Positions 1 through 8,053 of a stretch of DNA of 64,000 nt are shown in pieces. Position numbers and translations under genes: made by a program. The notes below the pieces were generated by a model, which did no database searches, was not told where the DNA came from, and was given only the letters and a program-made list of their open reading frames with translations. How positions within the stretch are numbered: the first letter of the stretch is position 1; every line of letters begins with the position of its first letter. Source of the DNA: Roseimicrobium gellanilyticum. GTDB lineage: Bacteria; Verrucomicrobiota; Verrucomicrobiia; Verrucomicrobiales; Verrucomicrobiaceae. The DNA lies in the NCBI RefSeq assembly GCF_003315205.1, contig NZ_QNRR01000004.1, forward strand, positions 434,001-498,000, read 5' to 3'.

Positions 1-651
1 TACGATGCGAGGATGAAAGCCCTGCGTGGCGCAAAGGCTCAGCATGTGATTGTAGAAGCCCGGGGAACGCGATTTCGAAATAACCACGAAGGGTGCTTTA
101 CCGCAGTCCGCCAGCCGCAGTTTCCTGCCGTGCTCCAGCCGCGGCGTCACCAGCGCGAGTCGGTCCTTGATCACCGGCATGGCGTGGAAGCCGCCGCCTG
201 GTGGCAGCGGCATGCGCATGAAGGCGATGTCGATCTCACCCTCGCGCAATGCCTCCGCCTGCTCCGCGGAGGACATGTCCCGCAGCATCACCTCCACATT
301 GGGCAGGGACTCCCGCAGGCGTACCACCACGCGCGGCACAACATCCAGCGTCGTGAAACCAAAGCCGATGCGCAATCGCCCGGCACGTCCCGCCGCCATC
401 TTCCGTCCGCTCTCCAGCAATTGCTCGAAGCTCGCAATCACCCGCCGCGCCTGCGTGAGCCACGTCTCACCAAAGATGGTGAGACGCGTGCCGTGCCGCC
501 CCCGCTCGAAGAGAACCGCACCCAGTTCCTCCTCCATCTTGCGGATCTGCTTTGTCAGCGCCGGCTGGCTCAGATGCAGTACACGCGCCGCACGGCCGAA
601 GTGGAGCTGCTCTGCCAGCACGACAAAGGAGCGCAGTTCGTGAATGTCCAT
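1..651 (-). CDS. LysR-family transcriptional regulator (C-terminus cut by window edge)
   Basis: The minus-strand frame opens at ATG 651 and stays open to base 1. The N-terminus reads MDIHELRSFVVLAEQLHFGR and continues ARVLHLSQPALTKQIRKMEE, a typical LysR winged helix-turn-helix. It is followed by a linker helix and the start of the periplasmic-binding-like effector domain (residues ~90 on). About 217 of the usual ~300 residues are present. The gene is divergent from the HAD gene at 893, the usual arrangement for LysR control of a neighbour, but the effector cannot be told from this part. Confidence 0.9.
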   Translation of the reverse strand, partial: MDIHELRSFVVLAEQLHFGRAARVLHLSQPALTKQIRKMEEELGAVLFERGRHGTRLTIFGETWLTQARRVIASFEQLLESGRKMAAGRAGRLRIGFGFTTLDVVPRVVVRLRESLPNVEVMLRDMSSAEQAEALREGEIDIAFMRMPLPPGGGFHAMPVIKDRLALVTPRLEHGRKLRLADCGKAPFVVISKSRSPGFYNHMLSLCATQGFHPRIV

Positions 652-662
652 AACTTGAGGTT

Positions 663-673
663 ATCACGGTGAT
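663..673. promoter_or_regulatory. Small palindrome upstream of the LysR gene
   Basis: ATCACGGTGAT is a perfect dyad around a central G, 11 bases upstream of the LysR start and inside the divergent intergenic region 652-892. Its position fits an autoregulatory operator. A dyad this short can also occur by chance. Confidence 0.3.
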
Positions 674-892
674 GAGAAAGCACCATTGGAATTATCAGCC
701 CGCGAGCCTACCCTTCGTTATCATGAAACCGCGTCTGCCCAAGCTGTAGCCCTGCCACGGTACCGCATCGCAACCCACCCGCGCCTCTGCCTCTGACCAG
801 ACCCGCGCGGGCTCAACAAAGAATCCGTTACTCACGGAGCAAGGCCTGCGCCTGCTCATCAACCAGGAACCTGCAAAGAAATCTCACCCCCT

Positions 893-1780
893 ATGACATC
901 ATCACTTCTCACGCCTCCAGTACGCACGACACCCGCCACAGTCTCGGCCTTCTTCAAAGGCACTCCCGCACTGCGCCCGGCTGCGAAGCTGGCTGCCATC
1001 GACCTGGATGGCACCCTGCTCGGCCCCGACCGGCGGCCCAGTCGCGAGAATCTCGCCGCCGTGGCCCGTCTGCAGCAACATGGCATCACCGTCGTCATCG
1101 CCTCCGGCCGCCATTTCGATGCCATTGCGCCCATCGCCACGCAACTCAGTGCGGTGGACTGGTACGTTTGCTCCCAAGGCGCGGAGGTCACCCATGCCGA
1201 CCGCAAGACCGTGCTGGAGCGTCAGTACATGACGCGCACAGAAGTGGAGCTCGCCCTCGCCACGGGCGACCAGCTAGGCCTCGTCTCACTCGTGCAGGTA
1301 CCCGAAGGCACCATCACCGATGCCGACTCCTCCCGCGAACCCCAGCTCGCATATCACGACAGTATCAATGGCCGCTCCTCACGCCGCATCCCCCGCGCGC
1401 AAATCCTCGAGCGCCAGGCCTACAAAGTCTTGTGGGTTGGCGCGCCTGAGTACGTCGCCGGCCTGCGTCATCTGCCTGAGGTCACCGCGCTCCCCATGCA
1501 GGCCCTGCACACCGAGCATGGCATCTTCGAGCTCATGCCTCACACCGTGACGAAGGCGAATGGCCTGACACGCCTCACCGCACATCTCGGCCTGAGCGCC
1601 AGGGATGTCGTGGCCTTCGGCGATGGCGAAAATGATATCGCCATGTTCCAATGGGCGGGCGCCTCCTACGCCATGCCCCACGGTCATCCCAACGCCCTTG
1701 CAGCCGCCAAGCGCATCGCTCCTGGAGGGGCGCCTGAAAACGCCCTCGCTCGCGCCATCGATCTCTACCTCGCTCAGTAA
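893..1780 (+). CDS. HAD-superfamily phosphatase, Cof type (subfamily IIB)
   Basis: A 295-residue cytosolic hydrolase. All HAD motifs are visible: motif I AIDLDGTL with Asp37 (nucleophile) and Asp39, motif II IASGR with Ser71, a Lys in the TKANGL stretch, and motif IV FGDGENDIAMF with Asp244/Asp248. The cap between motifs II and III fits the IIB class that dephosphorylates sugar phosphates, nucleotides or flavin precursors; the substrate cannot be read from sequence. A ~30-residue N-terminal extension precedes motif I. No clear Shine-Dalgarno. It is divergent from the LysR gene, which may regulate it. Confidence 0.88.
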   Translation: MTSSLLTPPVRTTPATVSAFFKGTPALRPAAKLAAIDLDGTLLGPDRRPSRENLAAVARLQQHGITVVIASGRHFDAIAPIATQLSAVDWYVCSQGAEVTHADRKTVLERQYMTRTEVELALATGDQLGLVSLVQVPEGTITDADSSREPQLAYHDSINGRSSRRIPRAQILERQAYKVLWVGAPEYVAGLRHLPEVTALPMQALHTEHGIFELMPHTVTKANGLTRLTAHLGLSARDVVAFGDGENDIAMFQWAGASYAMPHGHPNALAAAKRIAPGGAPENALARAIDLYLAQ

Positions 1781-1845
1781 CTCCACATCCTCTCCGTCGT
1801 CGTCCGCGACATCGTGCTCCTGCACTTTTACTTGCGCATCTTCGG

Positions 1846-1913
1846 CCGGCCCAGAGGGCTTTCATCCGCCCGTGCAGTGTACTTTCACCTGCACGGGTCT
1901 GACGTTTCACCTG
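1846..1913. repeat. Dispersed repeat family D, diverged copy
   Basis: Related to the copies at 3513 and 11477. It shares the CACCTGCACGGG and CTGACGTTYCACCT blocks at the same spacing, but the 5' half has diverged. It lies between the convergent HAD and small-membrane-protein genes. Confidence 0.6.
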
Positions 1914-1918
1914 CACAC

Positions 1919-1937
1919 GCATGCCGTTTTGGCATGC
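1919..1937. terminator. Hairpin between convergent genes
   Basis: GCATGCC-GTTTT-GGCATGC, a perfect 7-bp stem lying just past the stop of the minus-strand gene ending at 1939. There is no strong T-run, so it is a weak or bidirectional terminator candidate. Confidence 0.45.
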
Positions 1938-1938
1938 A

Positions 1939-2208
1939 TCACCACACCCCCCTGGCGTCCAGCACCTCTGCCCACCAGAAGAAGTATGTCCTCATGGGCT
2001 CGGCCAGGAGCGGGATGTCAGTCAGCAACATGTAAGGTCCAATATAGAACCTGACCCAGCCCGGCACATCGAATGCACCACTGGACGATGTAGTCCGGAG
2101 GAATGAAAAATAGAGCGGCGGAATGCTCAGTAGATACAGCAAAGGCAGCACTGCTGTGAGCGCATACCACCAACCGCGAGATGAGGATGCGAGAGGAGAT
2201 TCAGGCAT
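1939..2208 (-). CDS. Small membrane protein, paralogue 1 of a tandem family
   Basis: 89 residues from MPESPLASSS. The frame is open further upstream, but this start matches the 92- and 98-residue paralogues. After a short hydrophilic N-terminus there is one strong membrane segment (ALTAVLPLLYLLSIPPLYF), then an aromatic-rich tail (VRFYIGPYMLLTDIPLL ... RTYFFWWAEVL). Members at 3604, 3897 and 4255 share the pattern: hydrophilic start, LLY-L-(S/T)-(I/L/F)-P membrane helix, a Tyr/Pro-rich stretch and a Trp-containing end. No known family recognised; function unknown. Confidence 0.7.
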   Translation of the reverse strand: MPESPLASSSRGWWYALTAVLPLLYLLSIPPLYFSFLRTTSSSGAFDVPGWVRFYIGPYMLLTDIPLLAEPMRTYFFWWAEVLDARGVW

Positions 2209-2332
2209 GGGAGAGTATGTGTCGGAGTCCTGCGAGCCTGTGCACTCTTCAATGATGTCTTCCCCTTTGATACTCCATGTCTCAGAATTGCTCACATGTA
2301 CTTTTCTGCGGGAAACAGTCCGGTGCTTGTAC

Positions 2333-2611
2333 CTACCGCAACCGCCGGGATTCAAAACAATCCTCGCATTCAAATCTCACCAGGGCATCCCATGCCGGGT
2401 AGTCCTTCGTGAGAGGCATGGTGGCGTTCTCAATGCCATGGGTTTCCATGAATCCGGGTGAAAGCAGGTAGGTGTGGGTCGCCTCTCCTTCCCAAATGAA
2501 GGAAAAACGGACCGCCTCCGCCAGATACGCCTCATGCCGCGCAGGCTCGTAGTCTGGCGAATACCATACTGCCTCACCACCTTGACCGCAGACTGGACAT
2601 GAAATGCGCAT
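2333..2611 (-). CDS. Hypothetical protein with split CxxC zinc-ribbon pairs
   Basis: 92 residues. CPVC at Cys5/Cys8 and CEDC at Cys82/Cys85 could bind one zinc between the two ends of the chain. The middle is acidic and aromatic without a recognised domain. It lies on the same strand as, and upstream of, small membrane protein paralogue 1. Probably cytosolic; function unknown. The cysteine pairs and ATG start make it credible. Confidence 0.65.
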   Translation of the reverse strand: MRISCPVCGQGGEAVWYSPDYEPARHEAYLAEAVRFSFIWEGEATHTYLLSPGFMETHGIENATMPLTKDYPAWDALVRFECEDCFESRRLR

Positions 2612-2738
2612 GAGTTTTCAGCAACGTTGTTCGATGCAACATTGGCAGGACGTTCTGCGCAAGGCCATTCTGTGGGAGAAACATTCAGCCCGGGCGGTGC
2701 CGTGATATCTGCACTCTCTGAAGCTTCCCTTCCGCCAC

Positions 2739-3314
2739 TCACTGCCCGCCCGACTCCGGCACCGGATCATGAGACACCATGATGAGTTCTCCCGTGGGGA
2801 AGCCCAGCGCCGCGGCTTTCGCTTTCAGCTCTCCCAGAGTCGCAGGCTTCATCTGCGGCGTGCGTGAGAGAATCCACAGGTAGTCCCTCGTGGGGCCGGA
2901 TACCAGGGCGTAACCGTACGCCTTTTGATCCAACGCGATCACGTGGTAGCTCGCGTAGAAGGGTGAGCTCACCTTCACTTTGAAGCTTCCCGTGCCGGGG
3001 TCACCCAGCGGCTTGGCCAGGCCATCCGCTGTCTTCCACTTGCGCGACTTCGGATCGTACCCGCGATTCAGTACCAGCACCCCGCCATCGGGGCTTTCGG
3101 AGTAGGTCGCGGTCACATTCGTCAGTCCGCGTTCAAAGGGATGGTCCAGCCGCGCGATTTCATACCACCTGCCTTCATAACGCTTGACGTCGAATCCCGT
3201 CACGGGTGTCACGCCATCCGGCGCAGAAACGCAACTGGAGAGGACCATGGCCACGCCCAGCATGAGGATGGAGACTGCGCGATGGAGAGGAACCGGAGTG
3301 TGGGGAGCATGCAT
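2739..3314 (-). CDS. Lipocalin family lipoprotein (Blc-like)
   Basis: 191 residues from MHAPHTPVP. A signal peptide ends in the lipobox LSSC (Cys28), so it is probably lipid-anchored in the outer membrane. The lipocalin signature is clear: KRYEGRWYEIARLDHPFERG, then NVTATYS, NRGYDPKSRKW, YHVIALDQKAYGYALVSGP and LWILSRTP. Blc-type lipocalins bind fatty acids or lysophospholipids and are linked to membrane stress. The open frame continues to 3497, but that extension is low-complexity and lacks a signal sequence. Confidence 0.9.
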   Translation of the reverse strand: MHAPHTPVPLHRAVSILMLGVAMVLSSCVSAPDGVTPVTGFDVKRYEGRWYEIARLDHPFERGLTNVTATYSESPDGGVLVLNRGYDPKSRKWKTADGLAKPLGDPGTGSFKVKVSSPFYASYHVIALDQKAYGYALVSGPTRDYLWILSRTPQMKPATLGELKAKAAALGFPTGELIMVSHDPVPESGGQ

Positions 3315-3512
3315 GAATGTGTGGTGTGGGGGATGAAACGGATGTGGGGAGGATGAGCAAATGCAGGGGCGTGAACATGAACGCGACCCTGCCTCTCTGC
3401 CTTCGCCTACGGATTCGCTTCTCGTGCCACCTTCCGTGGTATGCATGAGGGGATTCACACATCCCTGAGCACCTTCATCGTACTCACGAACGTCCACAGC
3501 CGCGTTCAGGTG

Positions 3513-3579
3513 GGAAGGCCGGAGGCCCTTCGTCCACCCGCGTCCGGCATCGCATCCGCATGAGGCTGACGTTCCACCT
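3513..3579. repeat. Dispersed repeat family D, copy 2
   Basis: Shares a 25-base identical block beginning GGAGGCCCTTCGTCCACC, and a CTGACGTTCCACCT block at nearly the same spacing, with the copy at 11477. It lies between the lipocalin start and small membrane protein paralogue 2. Confidence 0.75.
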
Positions 3580-3603
3580 CACCTCACCTCTGCTCACCTC
3601 ATA

Positions 3604-3900
3604 TCAGGGTCTCCCATTCACCAGTCCCTCCCACCAGTACACATACTCCAGCATCACTCCGCTCACGGGGGATTCGTTGTAGAGCCAGAGACCGGGTTTC
3701 CCGTACCACACGACCACAGGGGAGGGGAGCTGGTCCTCAGGACGGTACTTCTCCGCCAGCACGAGGATGGGCGGCAGCGTCACCACATACAGCATCAGTG
3801 CCGCCAGAAAAATCAGCACCACCGTCCCGCCCGTCGTGCGGGCGTGTGAAGGAGGCCGTGCGTTCTCGCGCGAAGACTCGTCAGTCTGATGCTCACTCAT
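3604..3900 (-). CDS. Small membrane protein, paralogue 2
   Basis: 98 residues from MSEHQTDESS. ATG 3900-3898 overlaps the TGA (3899-3897) of paralogue 3 as ATGA, which fixes the start and implies translational coupling. It has a hydrophilic N-terminus, one membrane helix (VVLIFLAALMLYVVTLPPILVL) and a tail with VVWYGKPGLWLYNESP and YVYWWEGL. It resembles paralogues 1, 3 and 4. Function unknown. Confidence 0.72.
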   Translation of the reverse strand: MSEHQTDESSRENARPPSHARTTGGTVVLIFLAALMLYVVTLPPILVLAEKYRPEDQLPSPVVVWYGKPGLWLYNESPVSGVMLEYVYWWEGLVNGRP

Positions 3901-4175
3901 GGGACCGGATCGTAGGGGGTGGGCAATCCCGTCGTCTTCAGGTACCACGTGTGGTAGCGCTGTGTCAGCGGCCACTCATGGATCCAGCTGTAGGGCTTGA
4001 AATACCATTTCATCAAGGCCGAGTCATCCACCGCTGGATGGGACACGGCATAGTCCACCACCGCCGGCAGTGTGAGGAAATACAACACCGGCACGGCGAG
4101 CAGGCCGAGCGTCCAGCCCAGCCACGGAGAGGCAGCACGCGTCTTCACCTCGTCGTTGGAGCTTTCATCATTCAT
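3897..4175 (-). CDS. Small membrane protein, paralogue 3
   Basis: 92 residues from MNDESSNDEV. One membrane helix (LGWTLGLLAVPVLYFLTLP), then KWYFKPYSWIHEWPL and a Tyr/Trp-rich end. Closest to the frameshifted paralogue 4, where SWTLALVAVPLLYVLTFP aligns with it. Its stop overlaps the start of paralogue 2. The open frame continues to 4286, but the extension is low-complexity and absent from the paralogues. Confidence 0.72.
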   Translation of the reverse strand: MNDESSNDEVKTRAASPWLGWTLGLLAVPVLYFLTLPAVVDYAVSHPAVDDSALMKWYFKPYSWIHEWPLTQRYHTWYLKTTGLPTPYDPVP

Positions 4176-4254
4176 GCGGCCCTGTCGTGGGTAAGTGGGG
4201 GCATGCCCGGTTCCATCGTGCTGCTTCATGCTGGAGTGTGCAAGCAACTCATGC

Positions 4255-4528
4255 TTACTCCAGCATGGACCGCCACCACGCGCCATACTGGTTCAGGGGA
4301 TGGGCCGGCGGTGTTTTGTCCATCATCCAGAAAAAGGGACGCGCATAGACATTCAGCCATGCCGGAGGCCGCCGTGGCGTTCCCGGTGATGGGGTATACG
4401 AAGGAGGCATCACGGTGAAGAAGATAAGCGGAAACGTCAGCACATACAGCAGCGGCACGGCGACCAGTGCGAGAGTCCAGCTCATCCAGCGGGATGGGTG
4501 TCTGCTCAGGAGAGTCGTCGTTATTCAT
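4255..4528 (-). pseudogene. Small membrane protein, paralogue 4, apparently frameshifted
   Basis: Two overlapping frames together look like one member. From ATG 4528 the frame reads MNNDDSPEQTP, like the MNDESSNDEV start of paralogue 3, but then enters a frame without a membrane helix. One base over, the frame carries the expected helix MSWTLALVAVPLLYVLTFP and the tail ending WWRSMLE at 4255. A one-base indel near 4490-4515 would rejoin them into ~91 residues, the family size. Alternatives are a sequencing error or translation from internal ATG 4485, which lacks a Shine-Dalgarno. Confidence 0.6.
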
Positions 4529-4761
4529 CGGCTGCGGCAGCGTTCCCGCTTCTGGCCATGCACTACTCCTTCACCGGGTGAAAAGCCCATCTGGAAACTT
4601 GAAGAGCGCGACCATGTGGATTTCGAGCATCTCGGAAAGAAGCTCTGGGGTCGCCATGACATGGCATGGTAACGCCCCTGGCCCCAGCGGCAAGTCGCAA
4701 GATTCCCTCGGCAAAACTCGTATGCATAGCAGAGGCCCACACCTGTGACGACCGACCCGAC

Positions 4762-7047
4762 ATGAAGCTCACCCCTGCCGCCACTCTCCTTGCGTCCCTC
4801 GTCCTCACGCTCCCGGCCATCGCCGCGGACTCTGCCTCTGCTGCACTCCCAGCCATGTCGCCGTCGAAGACTCCCGTCGACCCTCGCTATCCCACTGCCG
4901 CCGCCGTCCAGATCAACAACCTCCTCATCACCCACTGGCAGAAGAACAACGTCACGGTGAATCCACCCGCGAGTGAGGAGACTTACCTGCGCCGCGTGTA
5001 TCTTGATATTATCGGCCGCATTCCCACGCTGCAGGAGGCGCGCGCCTATCTTGAGGATACCAGGCCGCTCCTGGAGAAGCGTGGGGAGCTCATAGATGAA
5101 CTCCTGGCCAGCGAAGGGCACGCGCTGCATATGTACGCCTTTTGGGCAGACATCCTGCGTGTGCAGTCCAATGCGAATGGCGGCCAGGGGAACATGACCT
5201 CCAGGCCCTACGTCGAGCACATCAAGAAACGCATCCGCGAGAACCAGCCGTACGACAAGTTTGTTCACGAACTCCTCACCGCCCAGGGCAAGGTCTGGCA
5301 CAATCCTGCCATTGGCTACTACATGCGCGACCTCGGCATGCCCTTGGAGAATCTCGCCAGCACCTCACGCATCTTCCTCGGTACCCGCATCGAGTGCGCG
5401 CAGTGCCATAACGATCCCTTCGACAAGACGACGCAGATGCAGTTCTACCAGATGGCGGCCTTCACCTACCCGCTGGAGACAAACTTCACCGGCATCTCCG
5501 CTGAGGACGAGGTGAACAAGATGAAGCGCGCCGCGGAGAAGAAGCCTGACCAGGCTGCGCAGGCACGCTGGCTCGGCATCATCTCGGAGAACCTCGGCGA
5601 CTTCGTCCGCTACAGCAAGGTGCAGGCCTTGCCGGAGAAGCGCCAGCTGAAGCTCCCGCACGACTACCAGTACTCCGACGCGAAGCCCAAGGATCGCATC
5701 ACTCCGCTGACCATGATGGGCGAGCAGGTCACCTGCGACCCGCAGAAGGCAGACTCCGTGAAAGCCTTCGCCGACTGGCTCACGTCTCCGCAGAATCCGC
5801 GCTTTACCACCGTCATCGCAAACCGCCTGTGGAAGAAAGTATTCGGTCGCGGCCTCATCGAGCCGGTGGATGAGATGATGGACAGCACCGTCGCCACGGA
5901 CCCGGTGCTCATGCAGCATCTCGAGAAGCTGATGCGCGACTTGCGCTACGACACCCGCGCCTTTCTCGCCGTGCTCTACCGCACGGATGCGTATCAGCGT
6001 GCCGCCTCCCACGCCGAGCTGCAGCCTGGGGAGGCCTATCACTTTACCGGCCCGCTCCTGCGCCGCATGACCGCCGAGCAGATCTGGGATTCCTTCATCA
6101 CCCTCATCCATCCCAATCCCGACCTGCCTCGCCGCCATGGCATTGATGCGGAGATGGCTTCACGCATCCTCTACAAGGGGAAGCTCAGTGATGCGCTTGA
6201 CCTTCTCGATGCGCAGGAAGTTTTCGACGGCTCCATGAAAGCCGCACTCGCTTACGAAGCCAGTGCGCAGGAGTCCAAGGGGTTGAAGGACAAGTTCACC
6301 GCCGCGCAGAAGGCCAAGGACAAGCCCCTCATGGAGAAGCTCAATGTGGAAATCCGCATGCTCAGCTTCACCTCACGCACAGGCATCCATGAGAACGTCG
6401 TCGTCCCTGCCGTTGCCCGTCTCTACACCAAGAAGACCGGGCAGCCCGCGCCCGCGCCCATCCCTGTGCGTACGCCCACGCTCAAGGAGCTGCAAAACGC
6501 TGGCCAGCAGCGCGACTACATCCCCGTACCCGGTTATGATCTCGACCCTGCCATCGCGCGTGAAGAACAAAGGGCTGCTGGGACTCGCGATGGCCTCTTC
6601 CGTGCGGAAGCACGGCGCTACGGCATCGACCCCCGGGAGTGGGATGCCTACATCGCCACCCGTCGTCGCCATGCCATGGAGTGGAAGCGCGCTGCCGAGC
6701 TGGACTCTCCCGCACCGCGCGGCCACTTCCTCCGCGAGTTCGGCCAGAGCGACCGCGACATGATAGAGAACTCGAGCTCGGATGCCGCCATCGCCCAGGC
6801 CCTCGTCCTCATGAACAGCAGCCTCTTTGAGGAAATCACCAAACGCTACACCCAGCTCGGCCTCAATCTCGCCACCACGCAATATCCGGAGGACCAGGTG
6901 GACATCATCTACCAGACCCTCCTTACTCGCAAACCCACCACCACCGAGAAGGCTGCCTGGGAAAAGGCGAAAGCGCGAGGCTTGGATAAACCCGAAGACC
7001 TCATCTACGCGCTTATCAATACGCAGCAGTTTATCTTCGTGCAGTAG
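4762..7047 (+). CDS. DUF1549/DUF1553 secreted protein with CxxCH site
   Basis: 761 residues from MKLTPAATLLASLVL, which begins a signal peptide; the frame upstream has no export signal. The N-terminal half is the DUF1549 (PSCyt2) domain with YLRRVYLDIIGRIPT and the haem-type CAQCH site at Cys212, Cys215 and His216. The C-terminal half is DUF1553 (PSD1), ending near ALINTQQFIFVQ. Such proteins abound in planctomycetes and verrucomicrobia and usually sit beside a DUF1501 gene. Here there is no such partner. Role unknown; periplasmic redox or surface function is inferred. Confidence 0.9.
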   Translation: MKLTPAATLLASLVLTLPAIAADSASAALPAMSPSKTPVDPRYPTAAAVQINNLLITHWQKNNVTVNPPASEETYLRRVYLDIIGRIPTLQEARAYLEDTRPLLEKRGELIDELLASEGHALHMYAFWADILRVQSNANGGQGNMTSRPYVEHIKKRIRENQPYDKFVHELLTAQGKVWHNPAIGYYMRDLGMPLENLASTSRIFLGTRIECAQCHNDPFDKTTQMQFYQMAAFTYPLETNFTGISAEDEVNKMKRAAEKKPDQAAQARWLGIISENLGDFVRYSKVQALPEKRQLKLPHDYQYSDAKPKDRITPLTMMGEQVTCDPQKADSVKAFADWLTSPQNPRFTTVIANRLWKKVFGRGLIEPVDEMMDSTVATDPVLMQHLEKLMRDLRYDTRAFLAVLYRTDAYQRAASHAELQPGEAYHFTGPLLRRMTAEQIWDSFITLIHPNPDLPRRHGIDAEMASRILYKGKLSDALDLLDAQEVFDGSMKAALAYEASAQESKGLKDKFTAAQKAKDKPLMEKLNVEIRMLSFTSRTGIHENVVVPAVARLYTKKTGQPAPAPIPVRTPTLKELQNAGQQRDYIPVPGYDLDPAIAREEQRAAGTRDGLFRAEARRYGIDPREWDAYIATRRRHAMEWKRAAELDSPAPRGHFLREFGQSDRDMIENSSSDAAIAQALVLMNSSLFEEITKRYTQLGLNLATTQYPEDQVDIIYQTLLTRKPTTTEKAAWEKAKARGLDKPEDLIYALINTQQFIFVQ

Positions 7048-7076
7048 TGGGCCAGAGTAGATTTTGACAATTCAAA

Positions 7077-7197
7077 GGAGCGCGGCCTTTTCAGGTCGCA
7101 GGGTGGCGAGGTGAGGCGAGTTTTGGATTCTTCTGCACTCATATATATCCGCATTGTCTTGCGGGTAGCCACCCCTCGGGTTGAAAGACCGCGCTCC
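7077..7197. repeat. 121-bp element with imperfect terminal inverted repeats
   Basis: The ends GGAGCGCGGCCTTT (7077-7090) and AAAGACCGCGCTCC (7184-7197) are inverted copies with one mismatch. The match extends loosely inward through GGGTGGC/GCCACCC. No coding potential. It looks like a miniature inverted-repeat element between the convergent DUF1549 and glycine-zipper genes. Confidence 0.6.
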
Positions 7198-7230
7198 ATT
7201 CGTTGATTTGCGTGTATAACGTGGGGGACA

Positions 7231-7743
7231 CTACTTTCCGTCCTTGTCCGCGTCGCCGGGGATGGCGCGCTCCACACGGTCCCAGGCATCGCGCGAGGCG
7301 CGTTTCGCCTTGTCCCAGCCGAGGCGGGACTTGCCTTTCCGCTCCTCCCACATTCTAGCGAAATCGGATTCGCCTTCGTCGAAGTTCTTGTACTTCTGCG
7401 AACCGTAGGCCTCATAGCCCTGACGGTAGGCGGGCTCGTAGTCTTCGTAGGTCATGTTTGCGTCCGCATAGTCGCGCTGGTTCCAGTTCTCCCTCCAGTA
7501 CGCCTCCTCCACGGTGGGGTTGATACCTTCCGCGGCACCCTTACCCACGAGTCCTCCGACCACGGCACCTACGGCTGCGCCGACAGCCATGCCCACGGGG
7601 CCTCCCGGGATGCCTGCTGCTGCACCGGCCACGCCGCCGCTGGCTGCGCCTACTCCCGTACCTACGGGATGCGCCCCAGGAGCACCGCTGATGGGATCTT
7701 CGTTGCGGGCGTCGGCCCGTGCCTTTTCGCGTTCTGTTTTCAT
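7231..7743 (-). CDS. Glycine-zipper domain protein
   Basis: 170 residues from MKTEREKARA. Residues ~25-70 form a Gly/Ala-rich zipper (GVAGAAAGIPGGPVGMAVGA and on) that can insert in or associate with membranes. The tail has the NPTVEEAYWRENW and YEDYEPAYRQGYE motifs seen in a widespread family of uncharacterised stress or envelope proteins, ending in a Lys/Asp-rich helix. There is no signal peptide. Function unknown. Confidence 0.75.
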   Translation of the reverse strand: MKTEREKARADARNEDPISGAPGAHPVGTGVGAASGGVAGAAAGIPGGPVGMAVGAAVGAVVGGLVGKGAAEGINPTVEEAYWRENWNQRDYADANMTYEDYEPAYRQGYEAYGSQKYKNFDEGESDFARMWEERKGKSRLGWDKAKRASRDAWDRVERAIPGDADKDGK

Positions 7744-8053
7744 GGAGTCAAATAGTAGGGGGTGTGAATCGATCGCTTTGTCTGCGAACACGCAAGCCTA
7801 TTGAGGCTTGCTCGTGTGAGGCAGCAGTGGCGATTGCTGGCATTGCATCGCCGCCGCACATGTCCATGGGCGTGTTTATGGCATGGCACATGCAGCTTTT
7901 TGAAACTGCGACCTTTGGACTCGTGCAAGATGTCGCTCTGGAGTTTGCAGCTGATGCAAAGCCACCCTCGCATCGGGTGCACTGCATGGTGCTCCAATGA
8001 GCCATGCCTGGCTCTCCAGCTTTGCGTTTCAACTCAAAAGAGTGTTTCGCCAC
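7744..8053. other. Gene-free stretch
   Basis: 310 bases upstream of the glycine-zipper gene and downstream of the 8054 gene's stop. Several short frames exist on both strands, but none has a recognisable domain or a plausible start. No repeat or hairpin noticed. Confidence 0.5.

Noticed and set aside
3315-3497. N-terminal extension of the lipocalin
   Set aside because: Low-complexity Ser/Pro/His stretch before a clear lipoprotein signal; ATG 3314 gives the family length.
4525-5301. 258-residue minus-strand frame
   Set aside because: Antisense of the DUF1549 gene start and upstream region.
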